This document shows positions 1-10,702 of a stretch of DNA of 64,000 nt, piece by piece. The notes below the pieces were generated by a model. The model was given only the letters and a program-made list of their open reading frames with translations. It had not been told where the DNA came from and made no database searches. Both the position numbers and the translations under genes were made by a program. How positions within the stretch are numbered: the stretch's first letter is position 1; every line of letters begins with the position of its first letter. Source of the DNA: Streptomyces sp. 378. GTDB taxonomy: Bacteria > Actinomycetota > Actinomycetes > Streptomycetales > Streptomycetaceae. The DNA lies in the NCBI RefSeq assembly GCF_030124145.1, contig NZ_JASKMS010000001.1, forward strand, positions 310,001 through 374,000, in the 5' to 3' direction.

Positions 1-1793
<1,793 letters not shown>

Positions 1794-1824
1794 TCAACAG
1801 AGCTGAGTCGGGCAGGCTCAACTC

Positions 1825-2727
1825 TTATCCGCTCCTTACACGCAATGGCGCTCTGACCTGCGCTGATACACTGTGTCGAGGTCCGTACACAGGGACACGC
1901 GCGAGGGCGAACACCATGACGAGCCCCCCTCCCACCACCCGCCACAGGGCGCCGGACCCGATCCGGCCGGCATGCGCGAGTACCCCGACGAGCATCGCCG
2001 ACAACGCTCCGGTCCCCAGCAGCAGAACCGCCCCCGGCGCGGTCAGCCCGAGCCGCCGCAGCCGGTGCGCGAGATGATCGGGCCCGCCGCGGAACACCGC
2101 CCGGCCGGCCAGCCGTCGCGTCCCCAGCACGAGGACGGCATCGGCGGCGGCCACGGCGGTCAGCGCGAACAGCACCCCCGCGCTCTCCCCGACCCCGGAC
2201 CCGGCCCGGGCGTACACGGCCCCCACGGCGATCACGAACCCCGCGGACATCGACCCGCAAGCACCCAGCGCCACGCGCGCGGGATGCCAGTTGTGCAGCA
2301 GGAACCCGGTCAGGGCGGCGGCCAGCACGCTCAGCAGCCCCGCGATGCCGTCCATCACCTCGACGGCCCCGCAGGCCGCCACCCCGAAGGCGGCCACGAC
2401 CCCGGCCGCTCCCGCCAGCCCGTCGACGTGATCGAGCCCCCGCAACCCGAACACCACCGCCACCACCCAGGCGACGGCCAGCAGCCCGGTCCCCACCCCC
2501 GTCTCCCCGTACGGCACGACACACGCGGCCGCCACGGCCGTGCCGGCGGCCAGCACCCGCCGCCGCAGTCGCCACACGTCGTCGACGAGCCCGAGCAGGG
2601 CGACCGCACCCGCGGCGACGAGGACCCCCCGCGCCTCACCGGCGGGCGGCGCGACCCCCGACCACTCCCCGGCCCCCACGACCAGCCCCGTGACGAGCAC
2701 GACGGCCACGCCCCCGGACAACGGCAC
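1825..2727 (-). CDS. MraY/WecA-family polyprenyl-phosphate sugar-1-phosphate transferase, probably frameshifted near its 5' end
   Basis: Multi-pass membrane enzyme of glycosyltransferase family 4, which moves a sugar-1-phosphate from a UDP-sugar to undecaprenyl phosphate. Family signs: VPLSGGVAVV (the substrate-loop GG motif), LLGLVDDVW (first Asp pair), GLDHVDGLAG (the NxxDG loop) and DHLAHRLRRLGL (HxxHR cytoplasmic loop), with about ten hydrophobic segments. The loop has D for the usual N and lacks the second conserved Asp of DGxDG, so activity may differ. The GTG start used here leaves the N-terminus short. Upstream, in another frame, a GTG at 2840-2842 opens a signal-anchor-like segment (VLYGITAAATALLLTALLAAVL) that would join this frame if one base were removed in the G5C3 run at 2768-2775. 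The full gene is probably 1825-2842 with a one-base indel, real or a sequencing error. Confidence 0.72.
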   Translation of the reverse strand: MPLSGGVAVVLVTGLVVGAGEWSGVAPPAGEARGVLVAAGAVALLGLVDDVWRLRRRVLAAGTAVAAACVVPYGETGVGTGLLAVAWVVAVVFGLRGLDHVDGLAGAAGVVAAFGVAACGAVEVMDGIAGLLSVLAAALTGFLLHNWHPARVALGACGSMSAGFVIAVGAVYARAGSGVGESAGVLFALTAVAAADAVLVLGTRRLAGRAVFRGGPDHLAHRLRRLGLTAPGAVLLLGTGALSAMLVGVLAHAGRIGSGALWRVVGGGLVMVFALARVPVYGPRHSVSAQVRAPLRVRSG

Positions 2728-3118
2728 GTCACGCCGGCGCCGCCGCTCGATCAGCCGCAGCCGCAGCGGGGGCCCGCAGGACGGCCGCGAGCAGGGCGGT
2801 GAGGAGGAGGGCGGTGGCGGCGGCGGTGATCCCGTAGAGCACGGATATAAGGTAGGCGGGATTATGACAATTCGGTATGAATAACACGAGGGGGGCGCGG
2901 CCGGAGCATGCCGCGACGCGCGACAGGATCCCTGCCGAAACCGGCCCGTTCCTGAGGCAACCCTCAGCGATTCAGATCACTGCCCACCCGGCTACAGTGC
3001 GGCGGAGGATGAGGGTAGTCTCAGACGGACTGCATAAGTTACCGCTTAGTAATTTCGGGTAAGCCTGAAGAACGACAGGTCACCCCGACGAAACCCCTCG
3101 CAGGCCCGAGGAGCCCCC

Positions 3119-5437
3119 ATGCAACTCGCCGCGATCATCGTGTCGCTGGTTCTGACCGTGGTCGGCGTCGCGCTGCTCGCACGCGCGATCGGCCAGTTCG
3201 TCCGGTACTTCAAGCTGGGCCAGCCGGTCCCGGCCGGTGCGCGGACCGACAACCCCTACCAGCGCAGCGTGACCCTGGTGAAGGAATTCCTCGGGCACAC
3301 GCGCATGAACCGGTGGGGCATCGTCGGTGTCGCCCACTGGTTCGTCGCCGTGGGCTTCCTGACCCTCCCGCCGACCCTCGCCCAAGCCTTCGGCCAGCTG
3401 TTCCAGGCCGACTGGGTACTGCCGGTCATCGGTGGGTTCCTGCCGTTCGAGCTGTACATCGAGTTCATCGGCGTGATGACGATCCTGGGCATCGCGGTGC
3501 TCATCGCGATCCGCCTGCTGAACCTGCCGAACCGGCCCGGCCGCAAGTCCCGCTTCGCGGGCTCCAAGGCCGGCCAGGCTTACTTCGTCGAGTCCGTCAT
3601 CCTCACCATCGGCCTGGCCATCTACGTGCTGCGGGGCCTGGAGGGCGCGCTCCACGACGTCGACCACTACGAGGCCTCGTACTTCGCCTCGTACCCCCTG
3701 GTCCTCGCCTTCAAGGGCCTGTCGGTCACGGCGCTGCAGAACCTGGTCTACCTGGTCGCGATGATCAAGATCGGCACCTCGTTCATCTGGATGATCGTGG
3801 TGTCCCTCAACACCAACATGGGTGTCGCCTGGCACCGGTTCCTCGCCTTCCCGAACATCTGGTTCAAGCGCGAGGCGTCGGGCGGGACGGCTCTCGGGGC
3901 GCTGCAGCCCATGACGTCGGGCGGCAAGCCGATCGACTTCACCGACCCGGGCGACGACGACGTCTTCGGCGTCTCCCAGGTCGAGCAGTTCTCCTGGAAG
4001 GGCCTGCTGGACTTCTCCACCTGCACCGAGTGCGGCCGCTGCCAGTCGCAGTGCCCCGCCTGGAACACGGGCAAGCCCCTCTCCCCCAAGCTGCTGATCA
4101 TGTCCCTGCGGGACCACGCGCACGCCAAGGCGCCGTACCTGCTGGCCGGCGGCGGCAAGACGATGGAGGGCGAGGAGAAGGCCTCCGAGGAACAGCTGAA
4201 GGACGTGCCCGCGACGGCGCTGGCCGAGGCCGAACGCCCCCTGGTCGGCACGCTGGAGGACAACGGCGTCATCGACCCGGACGTCCTGTGGTCCTGCACC
4301 ACCTGCGGCGCCTGCGTCGAGCAGTGCCCGGTGGACATCGAGCACGTCGACCACATCCTCGACATGCGCCGCTACCAGGTGATGATCGAGTCCTCGTTCC
4401 CGTCCGAGGCGGGCACGATGCTCAAGAACCTGGAGAAGAAGGGCAACCCCTGGGGCCTGGCGAAGAAGCAGCGCCTGGAGTGGCTCAAGGAGGTCGACTT
4501 CGAGGTCCCGGTCGTCGGCAAGGACATCGAGGACCTGTCCGAGGTCGAGTACCTCTACTGGGTCGGCTGCGCCGGCGCCCTGGAGGACCGCGCGAAGAAG
4601 ACCACGAAGGCCTTCGCGGAGCTGCTCCACATCGCGGGCGTGAAGTTCGCGATCATGGGCGGCGACGAGAAGTGCACCGGTGACTCCGCCCGCCGCCTGG
4701 GCAACGAGCCCCTGTTCCAGGAGCTCGGCATGGAGAACGTCATGGCGCTGAACATGGCGTTCGGCGAGGAGACGGACGACGAGGGCAAGGTCGTCCCCGA
4801 GTCGGCCAAGCCGAAGTCGGCCAAGAAGATCGTCGCGACCTGCCCGCACTGCCTGAACACCATCGGCAACGAGTATCCGCAGCTCGGCGGCGACTACGAG
4901 GTCATCCACCACACGCAGCTGCTCCAGCACCTCGTCGACGAGGGCAAGCTCATCCCGGTCACGCCGGTCGAGGGCATCATCACCTACCACGACCCGTGCT
5001 ACCTGGGCCGTCACAACAAGATCTACACGCCCCCGCGCGAGATCATCGCCAGCGTCCCGGGCATCCGCAACGAGGAGATGCACCGCCACAAGGAGCGCGG
5101 CTTCTGCTGCGGCGCGGGCGGTGCCCGGATGTGGATGGAAGAGCGCATCGGCAAGCGCATCAACAACGAGCGCGTCGACGAGGCGCTGTCGCTCAACCCC
5201 GACATCGTGTCGACGGCCTGCCCGTTCTGCCTGGTCATGCTCACGGACTCGGTCAACGGCAAGAAGAACGACGGCAAGGCCAAGGAGTCCATCCAGGTCG
5301 TGGACGTCGCCCAGCTGCTGCTGGACTCGGTCAAGACGCCGGTCCAGGCGGAGGCCGACGACGACGGTGACGACGGCGAGCCGCCGGCCGGTACGTCGGA
5401 CTCGGAGAACGCCCCGGAGCCGGAGCCGGTGAAGTAG
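3119..5437 (+). CDS. membrane-anchored Fe-S oxidoreductase (Rv0338c/HdrD-GlpC type)
   Basis: Predicted membrane redox protein of 772 residues. The first ~270 residues hold about six membrane helices of the HdrE/NarI-like haem-anchor type. Then come two 4Fe-4S ferredoxin motifs, CTECGRCQSQCP near residue 302 and CTTCGACVEQCP near 394, followed by two CCG (cysteine-rich) domains marked by CPHCLNTIGNEYPQ near 574 and FCCGAGGARMWMEE near 662, as in HdrD, GlpC and GlcF. The C-terminal ~40 residues are acidic and disordered. Such proteins pass electrons between a soluble partner and the membrane quinone pool; the mycobacterial relative Rv0338c is also near dnaK. ATG has GAGGAG five bases upstream. 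The start is preceded by ~250 bases without a gene that should hold the promoter. Specific donor and acceptor cannot be read from the sequence. Confidence 0.9.
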   Translation: MQLAAIIVSLVLTVVGVALLARAIGQFVRYFKLGQPVPAGARTDNPYQRSVTLVKEFLGHTRMNRWGIVGVAHWFVAVGFLTLPPTLAQAFGQLFQADWVLPVIGGFLPFELYIEFIGVMTILGIAVLIAIRLLNLPNRPGRKSRFAGSKAGQAYFVESVILTIGLAIYVLRGLEGALHDVDHYEASYFASYPLVLAFKGLSVTALQNLVYLVAMIKIGTSFIWMIVVSLNTNMGVAWHRFLAFPNIWFKREASGGTALGALQPMTSGGKPIDFTDPGDDDVFGVSQVEQFSWKGLLDFSTCTECGRCQSQCPAWNTGKPLSPKLLIMSLRDHAHAKAPYLLAGGGKTMEGEEKASEEQLKDVPATALAEAERPLVGTLEDNGVIDPDVLWSCTTCGACVEQCPVDIEHVDHILDMRRYQVMIESSFPSEAGTMLKNLEKKGNPWGLAKKQRLEWLKEVDFEVPVVGKDIEDLSEVEYLYWVGCAGALEDRAKKTTKAFAELLHIAGVKFAIMGGDEKCTGDSARRLGNEPLFQELGMENVMALNMAFGEETDDEGKVVPESAKPKSAKKIVATCPHCLNTIGNEYPQLGGDYEVIHHTQLLQHLVDEGKLIPVTPVEGIITYHDPCYLGRHNKIYTPPREIIASVPGIRNEEMHRHKERGFCCGAGGARMWMEERIGKRINNERVDEALSLNPDIVSTACPFCLVMLTDSVNGKKNDGKAKESIQVVDVAQLLLDSVKTPVQAEADDDGDDGEPPAGTSDSENAPEPEPVK

Positions 5438-5456
5438 GCGGTTCCCACCGGTCGTC

Positions 5457-5497
5457 CCGACGCCCCCTGCCCCGAGTCATCGGGCGGGGGGCGTCGG
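5457..5497 (+). terminator. rho-independent-type hairpin after the Fe-S gene
   Basis: CCGACGCCCCCTGCCCCG and CGGGCGGGGGGCGTCGG form a long GC stem around AGTCAT, 20 bases past the stop codon. There is no T run, as is usual in Streptomyces. Confidence 0.75.
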
Positions 5498-5613
5498 CGT
5501 TCCCCCGCTGTTTGCCGTACGGGTGCACGGTTGGCGCGGTCGGCAGCAGCGAGGCTGGGGTCGGCGGGTGGCACGGCTTGCCCCTCTGTGGTCCCGGTGG
5601 TCCGGTGTGCCGG

Positions 5614-5802
5614 GGGGTCACGCCCGTGGGCGGCGTGCCGGGGGTCACGCCCGTGGGCGGCGTGCCGGGGGTCACGCCCGTGGGCGGCGTGCCGGGGGTC
5701 ACGCCCGTGGGCGGCGTGCCGGGGGTCACGCCCGTGGGCGGCGTGCCGGGGGTCACGCCCGTGGGCGGCGTGCCGGGGGTCACGCCCGTGGGCGGCGTGC
5801 CG
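5614..5802. repeat. 27-bp minisatellite, seven near-perfect copies
   Basis: The unit, GGGGTCACGCCCGTGGGCGGCGTGCC plus one G, repeats seven times head to tail with almost no divergence. Read on the + strand it would encode GVTPVGGVP repeated, on the - strand GTPPTGVTP; both frames stay open, but neither has a convincing start, RBS or known domain, so I treat it as non-coding. It lies between the Fe-S gene and the cupin gene. Each unit contains the self-complementary block CACGCCCGTGGGCGTG in degenerate form, so the array can also fold. Confidence 0.9.
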
Positions 5803-5830
5803 GCGCCCCGGCCCGGAGGCCGTGGGCGCC

Positions 5831-5920
5831 GGGGCGGTGGGGCGGTGGGGTGGTGGGGCGGTGGGGCGGTGGGGCGGTGGGGCGGTGGGGCGGTGGGGCG
5901 GTGGGGCGGTGGGGCGGTGG
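5831..5920. repeat. 8-bp G-rich tandem repeat with G-quadruplex potential
   Basis: GGGGCGGT is repeated about eleven times (one copy has T for C). It starts 28 bases after the 27-bp minisatellite. Runs of four G spaced by four bases along 90 bp on one strand fit the G-quadruplex pattern. The segment 5498-6173 contains this, the minisatellite and no supported gene. Confidence 0.9.
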
Positions 5921-6173
5921 ACACTACGTCCGGGTACCGCACTCCGGCCGGACAGATCACGTATTGGCGCCGTACGGAGCCACGGGGATGCTCAGGAGAC
6001 CGCGGCGGACAGCGGAGACCGTGGCGGGCCGACGTCGTAGGCCAGGAGACGACCGCGATCCCGCTGTCGCCGTGCCTCGCCGGCCACCCCGGGGCGGCCG
6101 TGGACCGGGACCGAGACCGGGCCTGACATGCCGGGCGCACCCGGCTGCTCAAGCACCCAGGAAAGGCAAGACC

Positions 6174-6527
6174 ATGTCGCTTCTGAAGACCATCGACACC
6201 GACCCCTCCTTCGCTCCGACCGAGTCCGTGCCACTCCCGGAACGCCTGATCTCGGGCAACCCGGCCTGCAAGACCTGGCCCCAGGACGTCGCCTGCGGGG
6301 AGACGATCAAAACGGGCATCTGGGAAGCGACGCCCGGCGAGACCCGCTCCATCAAGGGCGACACCTTCGAGTTCTGCCACATCCTCTCCGGCATCGTCGA
6401 ACTCACGCCGGAAGGTGGCGAGCCGGTGATCTACAAGGCAGGCGACAGCTTCGTCATGAAGCCCGGCTACGTCGGTGTCTGGAAGACCATCGAAACGGTG
6501 CGCAAGATCTACGTGACCGTGAACTGA
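6174..6527 (+). CDS. small cupin-domain protein (EutQ-like, cupin_3)
   Basis: A 117-residue single-domain cupin beta barrel. The motif region reads GDTFEFCHILSGIVELTPEGG followed by YKAGDSFVMKPGYVGVW, matching cupin motifs 1 and 2, although the metal-binding His set is reduced. Members of this group (EutQ-like, DUF861) are often small-molecule binding or epimerase-like proteins; no substrate can be deduced. ATG follows GGAAAGG at about eight bases. It stands alone, with repeat tracts upstream and ~300 bases without a gene downstream. Confidence 0.85.
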   Translation: MSLLKTIDTDPSFAPTESVPLPERLISGNPACKTWPQDVACGETIKTGIWEATPGETRSIKGDTFEFCHILSGIVELTPEGGEPVIYKAGDSFVMKPGYVGVWKTIETVRKIYVTVN

Positions 6528-6824
6528 TGCCGACTCCGCGCGACTCCGCAGCCGCGGAGACTTCGCGCGGGACTGCCTGCGCGGTCAGCCGACTCCGGCG
6601 TGCCGCGGGGACGGCCGACGGCTCGCCGAGGACGCAGAGCAGCGCACCCCCGCACAACCCGGAACTCACCGAACTCACGTACAACCCTTACGTCCCTCCA
6701 AGGGTCTCTTGATCGCCGAACACCCGTGAACGCCCGGACAACTCCCGGCGAACACGGGCAGTTCGGTCCTTCATCGACTGTGGATGTCCGCCAGACATCC
6801 CCCGCGTGCAGCAGGAGACCCCGC

Positions 6825-7295
6825 ATGCAGCAGCACGAGCGTCCCTCGGGGCGCCGGCACATGTCCGCCCGCCCGTCCCGGCGCCCCCGCCTGCGGCTCG
6901 CCCCGGCGACCGCCGCGAGGACCGCGCCGATCGGCACGCTGCTCTCGGCCACGGCCGACCCTGCGACGGCCGCGGACGGCACGCACACCCCGCTGGCCGA
7001 CTTCAACGGCGACGGCTGCGACGGCCTCGCCGTCTCCTCCCCGCTTGAGGACCTCGGCAGCGACAAGGACGGCGGCGCCGTCGCGGTCCTGTGGGGTTCG
7101 GCCCAGGGCATCACCGTCTCGCGCACCGTCTCCCCCGGCGTCTCGGACGTCTCGGACGTCTCGGCGGTCTCGGACGTCTCGTGCGTCTCAGGTGTCTCGG
7201 GCGCCTCAGCGGTCTCGGGCGCCTCAGCGGTCTCGGGCGCCTCGGGCGCCTCGACGACGGGCTACCCGCACCTCGGCGCCGACTTCGCCGACTGA
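6825..7295 (+). CDS. degenerate FG-GAP repeat protein
   Basis: A 156-residue frame that begins like a secreted FG-GAP protein: a basic N-terminus, then LADFNGDGCDGLAVSSP (a calcium-binding FG-GAP blade start) and GGAVAVLWGSAQGITVSRT. It then runs into a Ser/Val/Ala simple repeat (SDVSDVSAVSDVS...) and ends after HLGADFAD, itself a fragment of the next blade. A functional propeller needs about seven blades, so this looks like a remnant of a gene resembling the two intact copies downstream, damaged by repeat expansion. Start ATG was chosen because GGAGA lies about ten bases upstream. Confidence 0.5.
   Translation: MQQHERPSGRRHMSARPSRRPRLRLAPATAARTAPIGTLLSATADPATAADGTHTPLADFNGDGCDGLAVSSPLEDLGSDKDGGAVAVLWGSAQGITVSRTVSPGVSDVSDVSAVSDVSCVSGVSGASAVSGASAVSGASGASTTGYPHLGADFAD
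7138..7252. repeat. imperfect GTCTCGGAC / GCCTCAGCG simple repeat
   Basis: About thirteen copies of a 9-bp unit built around GTCTCGG(A/C/G)(C/G), drifting to GCCTCAGCG/GTCTCGGGC toward the end. It lies inside the degenerate FG-GAP frame and replaces the expected propeller blades. Confidence 0.8.
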
Positions 7296-7602
7296 GCCCC
7301 CGGCACCGACTGAGCCCTTGGCACCGAAGGAACCGCCGGGCTCCGACCGCGGCACCCGGCACCGACCGCGCCACCAGACTCCGGCCGAGGCACCGAACTC
7401 CGACTGACCGACCGACGCCCGGCGGAGCCACCCGCGCCCACCGGACCACCGCGCCCGCCCCCAAGCCACCCGCACCACCCAGCCCCAGGCCTGCCCCAGC
7501 CACCCGCGCCCGGCGGAGCCACCCGCACCGCCCCAACCACCCCGCAACCCGCTGCGGAGCCAGGCCTCCCAGGTCCGGCCCCTTCCCACCCGGAGCCCCA
7601 CC
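7296..7602. other. 307-base gap of decayed, low-complexity sequence
   Basis: No supported gene. The DNA is rich in short GGCACCGA and GCCACCCGC repeats between the degenerate FG-GAP frame and the intact one, and reads like expanded or decayed former coding DNA. Confidence 0.6.
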
Positions 7603-9006
7603 TTGCGCAAGCGCACCCTCCTGCTGGCCGCCACGCTCACCACCGGCCTGCTCACCACCACCCCCGCCACCGCCGCCCCCTCCGGCCTCGCCGGGGACTT
7701 CAACGGTGACGGATACCGGGACGTCGCGGCCAGCGCCGCGTGCGCCGACGTCGGTTCCGCCTCCTGCGCCGGTGCCGTCGTCGTGCTGTACGGCTCGGCG
7801 TCCGGTGTGTCGGCCGCCCGCAGGGCCGTCATCACCCAGAACTCCGCGGGCGTGCCCGGCACCGCCGAGTCCGGCGACCTGTTCGGCTCCGCCCTGGCCA
7901 CCGGCGACCTGGACCGGGACGGCTACTCCGACCTCGTCGTGGGCGCCAGCAACGAGAGCATCGGCGACCGGGACGGCGTCGGCTCCGGCACCGTCCTGTG
8001 GGGCGGCAAGTCGGGTCTGACCGGCGGCAAGGGCCTGCCGCAGCCATCGACGCTCTCCGAGTACGGCAACTTCTCCCGGGGTATCGCGACCGGCGACTTC
8101 GACGGGGACGGCGACACCGACGTCACGCTCACCGGGCAGAGCCACACCCGCGTCTACCACGGCCCCTTCACCCGCACCGGCGGTCCGCTGAACAACCTCC
8201 GCGTCGGCGAGGTCGGCACCACGTTCGAGGTGTTCGCGGGCGACCTCACCGGCGACGGCGCGGCCGAGCGCGTGTACCCGTTCAACGTGGACGGCGACAC
8301 CGGCGGCCAGATCGACTACTTCCGGTGGACCGGCACGACGTACAAGATGGCCGATCTGCCGGCCGCGGACGGCTACCCCGGTTCCATCGGCGACATCAAC
8401 CGCGACGGCTACGGCGACCTCGTCCTCGGTGACTACACGGACCCGTACGCCCTCAAGCCCGGCGGTCACAAGGGGGGCCAGATCACCGTCTGGTACGGCG
8501 GCCCGAACGGCCCCGACCCGGCGCAGCGGCCGACCGTCGTCCACCAGGACACCGCGGGCGTGCCCGGCGCGGGCGAGGCCGAGGACGGTTTCGGCGGCGC
8601 GGTGAGCACCGGTGACATCAACGGCGACGGGTACGCCGACGTCGTGGTCTCCGCCCCGGGCGAGGACATCGGCTCGGCGAGGGACGCGGGCTCGGTGACC
8701 GTGCTGTACGGCTCCGCCTCCGGCCTGAAGACCACCGGCGTGAAGTCGTACACCCAGAACACCGCCGGGGTGCCCGGATCCGCCGAGACCTCGGACCGTT
8801 TCGGTTCCTCGGTCGGCCTGAGCGATGTGACCAAGGACGGCAAGGCGGACCTGGTCGTCGGCGTCTACGGCGAGAACTCCACGGGCGGCCTGTGGACCCT
8901 GCGCGGCTCCGCCTCCGGCCTGACCACGAGCGGCGCACAGGGCATCACCGCGAAGGCCGTCTCGCTCAAGGGCAGCGTCAGCCTCGGTTCGGCGGTGGCC
9001 CAGTGA
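7603..9006 (+). CDS. secreted FG-GAP repeat protein, copy 1
   Basis: A 467-residue predicted secreted beta-propeller. It starts with a signal peptide (RKRTLLLAATLTTGLL, cleavage near ATAAP) followed by repeats of the FG-GAP type: DFNGDGYRDVAASAACADVG, DLDRDGYSDLVVGA, DFDGDGDTDVTLTG, DINRDGYGDLVLGD, DINGDGYADVVVSAPGEDIG and DVTKDGKADLVVGVYGE. Each D-x-D-G-D loop is a calcium site, and GAVVVLYGSASG recurs as the second half of each blade, about seven blades in all. Integrin-alpha-like; role probably in surface binding or carbohydrate interaction, not provable here. TTG start chosen because GGAG lies seven bases upstream and it opens directly on the signal peptide. Its stop codon overlaps the next gene by four bases. 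Confidence 0.85.
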   Translation: MRKRTLLLAATLTTGLLTTTPATAAPSGLAGDFNGDGYRDVAASAACADVGSASCAGAVVVLYGSASGVSAARRAVITQNSAGVPGTAESGDLFGSALATGDLDRDGYSDLVVGASNESIGDRDGVGSGTVLWGGKSGLTGGKGLPQPSTLSEYGNFSRGIATGDFDGDGDTDVTLTGQSHTRVYHGPFTRTGGPLNNLRVGEVGTTFEVFAGDLTGDGAAERVYPFNVDGDTGGQIDYFRWTGTTYKMADLPAADGYPGSIGDINRDGYGDLVLGDYTDPYALKPGGHKGGQITVWYGGPNGPDPAQRPTVVHQDTAGVPGAGEAEDGFGGAVSTGDINGDGYADVVVSAPGEDIGSARDAGSVTVLYGSASGLKTTGVKSYTQNTAGVPGSAETSDRFGSSVGLSDVTKDGKADLVVGVYGENSTGGLWTLRGSASGLTTSGAQGITAKAVSLKGSVSLGSAVAQ

Positions 9007-10466
9007 CGATCCGACGCCTCCCCCGTGAGGCGGGTACGCCCCGGCGCACCCGCCTCACCACCGCCGTCCTCGCCGCGGCCCTGACCCCGCTCGCCCTCAC
9101 CCTGTCCGTCCCCGCCGCGCACGCCGCGACGGCCGCCGCCCCCTACGACTTCAACGGCGACGGTCGCACCGACCTCGCCATCGGCGCGCCGGGCGCCACG
9201 GTGTCGGGGCAGGCGAAGGCGGGCGCCGTGACCGTCGTCTACGGCAGCACGAGCGGCCCGAAGAGCTCCACGCGCACGCTCCTGACGCAGAACACCGCCG
9301 GCCTGCCGGGCGCCGCCGAGGCCGACGACGCCTTCGGCTCCGCGCTCGCCTCCGCCGATCTGAACACCGACGGCTACGCCGACCTGCTGATCGGCACGCC
9401 CGGCGAGGACGGCAGCGACACCAACGACGGCACCGTCACCATCGTCTGGGGCTCGGCGTCCGGTCTGTCCGGGGCCCGTTCGCTGTTCAGCTTCTTCAGC
9501 ACCGACTACGACCGGTACGGACGGGCGCTGGCCGTCGGCGACTTCGACGGCGACGGGGACATCGACATCGCGGTCGGCTCCACCGGCCCGATCACCCTCT
9601 CCCTCGTGAACGGCCCGATCACCAGGACCGGTGGGTCCAACGGCGGTTCGGGCTCGGGCAACGACTGGTGGTTGTCCTCCGACGGCGTCACCCACCTCTC
9701 CTCCGGCGACGTCACCGGCGACGGCCGCCCCCGTGTGGTCCTGCACGGCCGCGCCGCGCACAACCGCGCCGCGACCACCTCCCTCGCCGACGTGCGGATC
9801 GGCAACTACGTCGACTGGCTGCAGAAGCTGCCCGCCGGGTTCGTCTCCGCCGTGGGCGACATCGACGGTGACGGCCACGACGACATCGTCGTAGGAAACG
9901 ACCGAGAGGCCTCCGCCGACCCGGCGGGCGCGCTCGGCGGCAAGGTCTCCGTCGTCTACGGCGGCCCCGAGGGCCCGGACCCGGACCGGGCCCCGCTCGT
10001 CCTCACCCAGGCCACCGCCGGTGTGCCCGGCGCCGCCGAGAAGGACGACCGCTTCGGCAGCGGCGTCTCGCTCGGCGACGCCAACGGCGATGGGTACGCC
10101 GACCTGGCGATCGGCACCGCGGGCGAGAACGGCTCCGCCGGGGCGGTCACCGTGCTGTACGGCTCGGCGTCCGGCCTGACGACCAGGGGCGCGACGTCGT
10201 ACACCCAGAACACCGCCGGTGTGCCCGGCACCTCCGAGAAGGGCGACCGGTTCGGCGAGCGCGTCGCCCTCACCGACCACACCGGCGACCGCCGCGCCGA
10301 CCTGTCCGTCTCCGCGCCCGGCGAGAACGCCGGCGACGGCGCGGTCTGGTCCCTGCGCTCCACGGCGACCGGCCCGTCGGCCTCGGGCTCGACGAGCTTC
10401 GGCCCGGGCACGACGGGCATCTCGACGGCCGGCAGCCCGGGCTACGGCACCGCCCTCACCCCCTGA
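9003..10466 (+). CDS. secreted FG-GAP repeat protein, copy 2
   Basis: A 487-residue paralogue of the preceding gene. GTG at 9003 overlaps the upstream TGA (GTGA), so the two are translationally coupled. Signal peptide: arginine-rich start, hydrophobic TAVLAAALTPLALTLSVPA, cleavage near AHAATA. Seven FG-GAP blades follow, with DFNGDGRTDLAIGAPGATVS, DLNTDGYADLLIGTPGEDG, DFDGDGDIDIAVG, DIDGDGHDDIVVGND, DANGDGYADLAIGTAGENG and related calcium loops. The two proteins probably act together outside the cell and arose by tandem duplication. Confidence 0.85.
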   Translation: MTIRRLPREAGTPRRTRLTTAVLAAALTPLALTLSVPAAHAATAAAPYDFNGDGRTDLAIGAPGATVSGQAKAGAVTVVYGSTSGPKSSTRTLLTQNTAGLPGAAEADDAFGSALASADLNTDGYADLLIGTPGEDGSDTNDGTVTIVWGSASGLSGARSLFSFFSTDYDRYGRALAVGDFDGDGDIDIAVGSTGPITLSLVNGPITRTGGSNGGSGSGNDWWLSSDGVTHLSSGDVTGDGRPRVVLHGRAAHNRAATTSLADVRIGNYVDWLQKLPAGFVSAVGDIDGDGHDDIVVGNDREASADPAGALGGKVSVVYGGPEGPDPDRAPLVLTQATAGVPGAAEKDDRFGSGVSLGDANGDGYADLAIGTAGENGSAGAVTVLYGSASGLTTRGATSYTQNTAGVPGTSEKGDRFGERVALTDHTGDRRADLSVSAPGENAGDGAVWSLRSTATGPSASGSTSFGPGTTGISTAGSPGYGTALTP

Positions 10467-10582
10467 TCACCACCATCCGACCCGACGACCCGACGACGCC
10501 CCGGGCGATGGATCCGGGCGGGCCCGGGGCAAGGCCCCCCTGCGCTCGGCGGGCCCGGGCAAGGCCCGTACGGCCGAACCCT

Positions 10583-10610
10583 GAGGGCCCCCGGACGCTC
10601 AAGGGCCCTC
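10583..10610 (+). terminator. hairpin after the FG-GAP pair
   Basis: GAGGGCCC and GGGCCCTC flank a 12-base loop, about 120 bases after the second FG-GAP stop codon. Only eight stem pairs. Confidence 0.45.
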
Positions 10611-10702
10611 CCCCTTAAGGGATGTCACAGCTCGGCCGCAAAGCCGGGCCCGGAAGCCCGGGCCCGGCACGCCACCGCCGGGGACCAGGTACGTTCGAAG
10701 AC

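Noticed and set aside
3080..5089. 669-codon - strand frame opposite the Fe-S gene
   Set aside because: Same codon-bias effect; the + strand has all conserved Cys motifs.
5614..5802. CRISPR array
   Set aside because: Units are contiguous with no variable spacers.
5512..6527. Open frames running through the 27-bp and 8-bp repeats into the cupin gene
   Set aside because: Repeat length is divisible by three so all frames stay open; no start with RBS, and the cupin has its own start at 6174.
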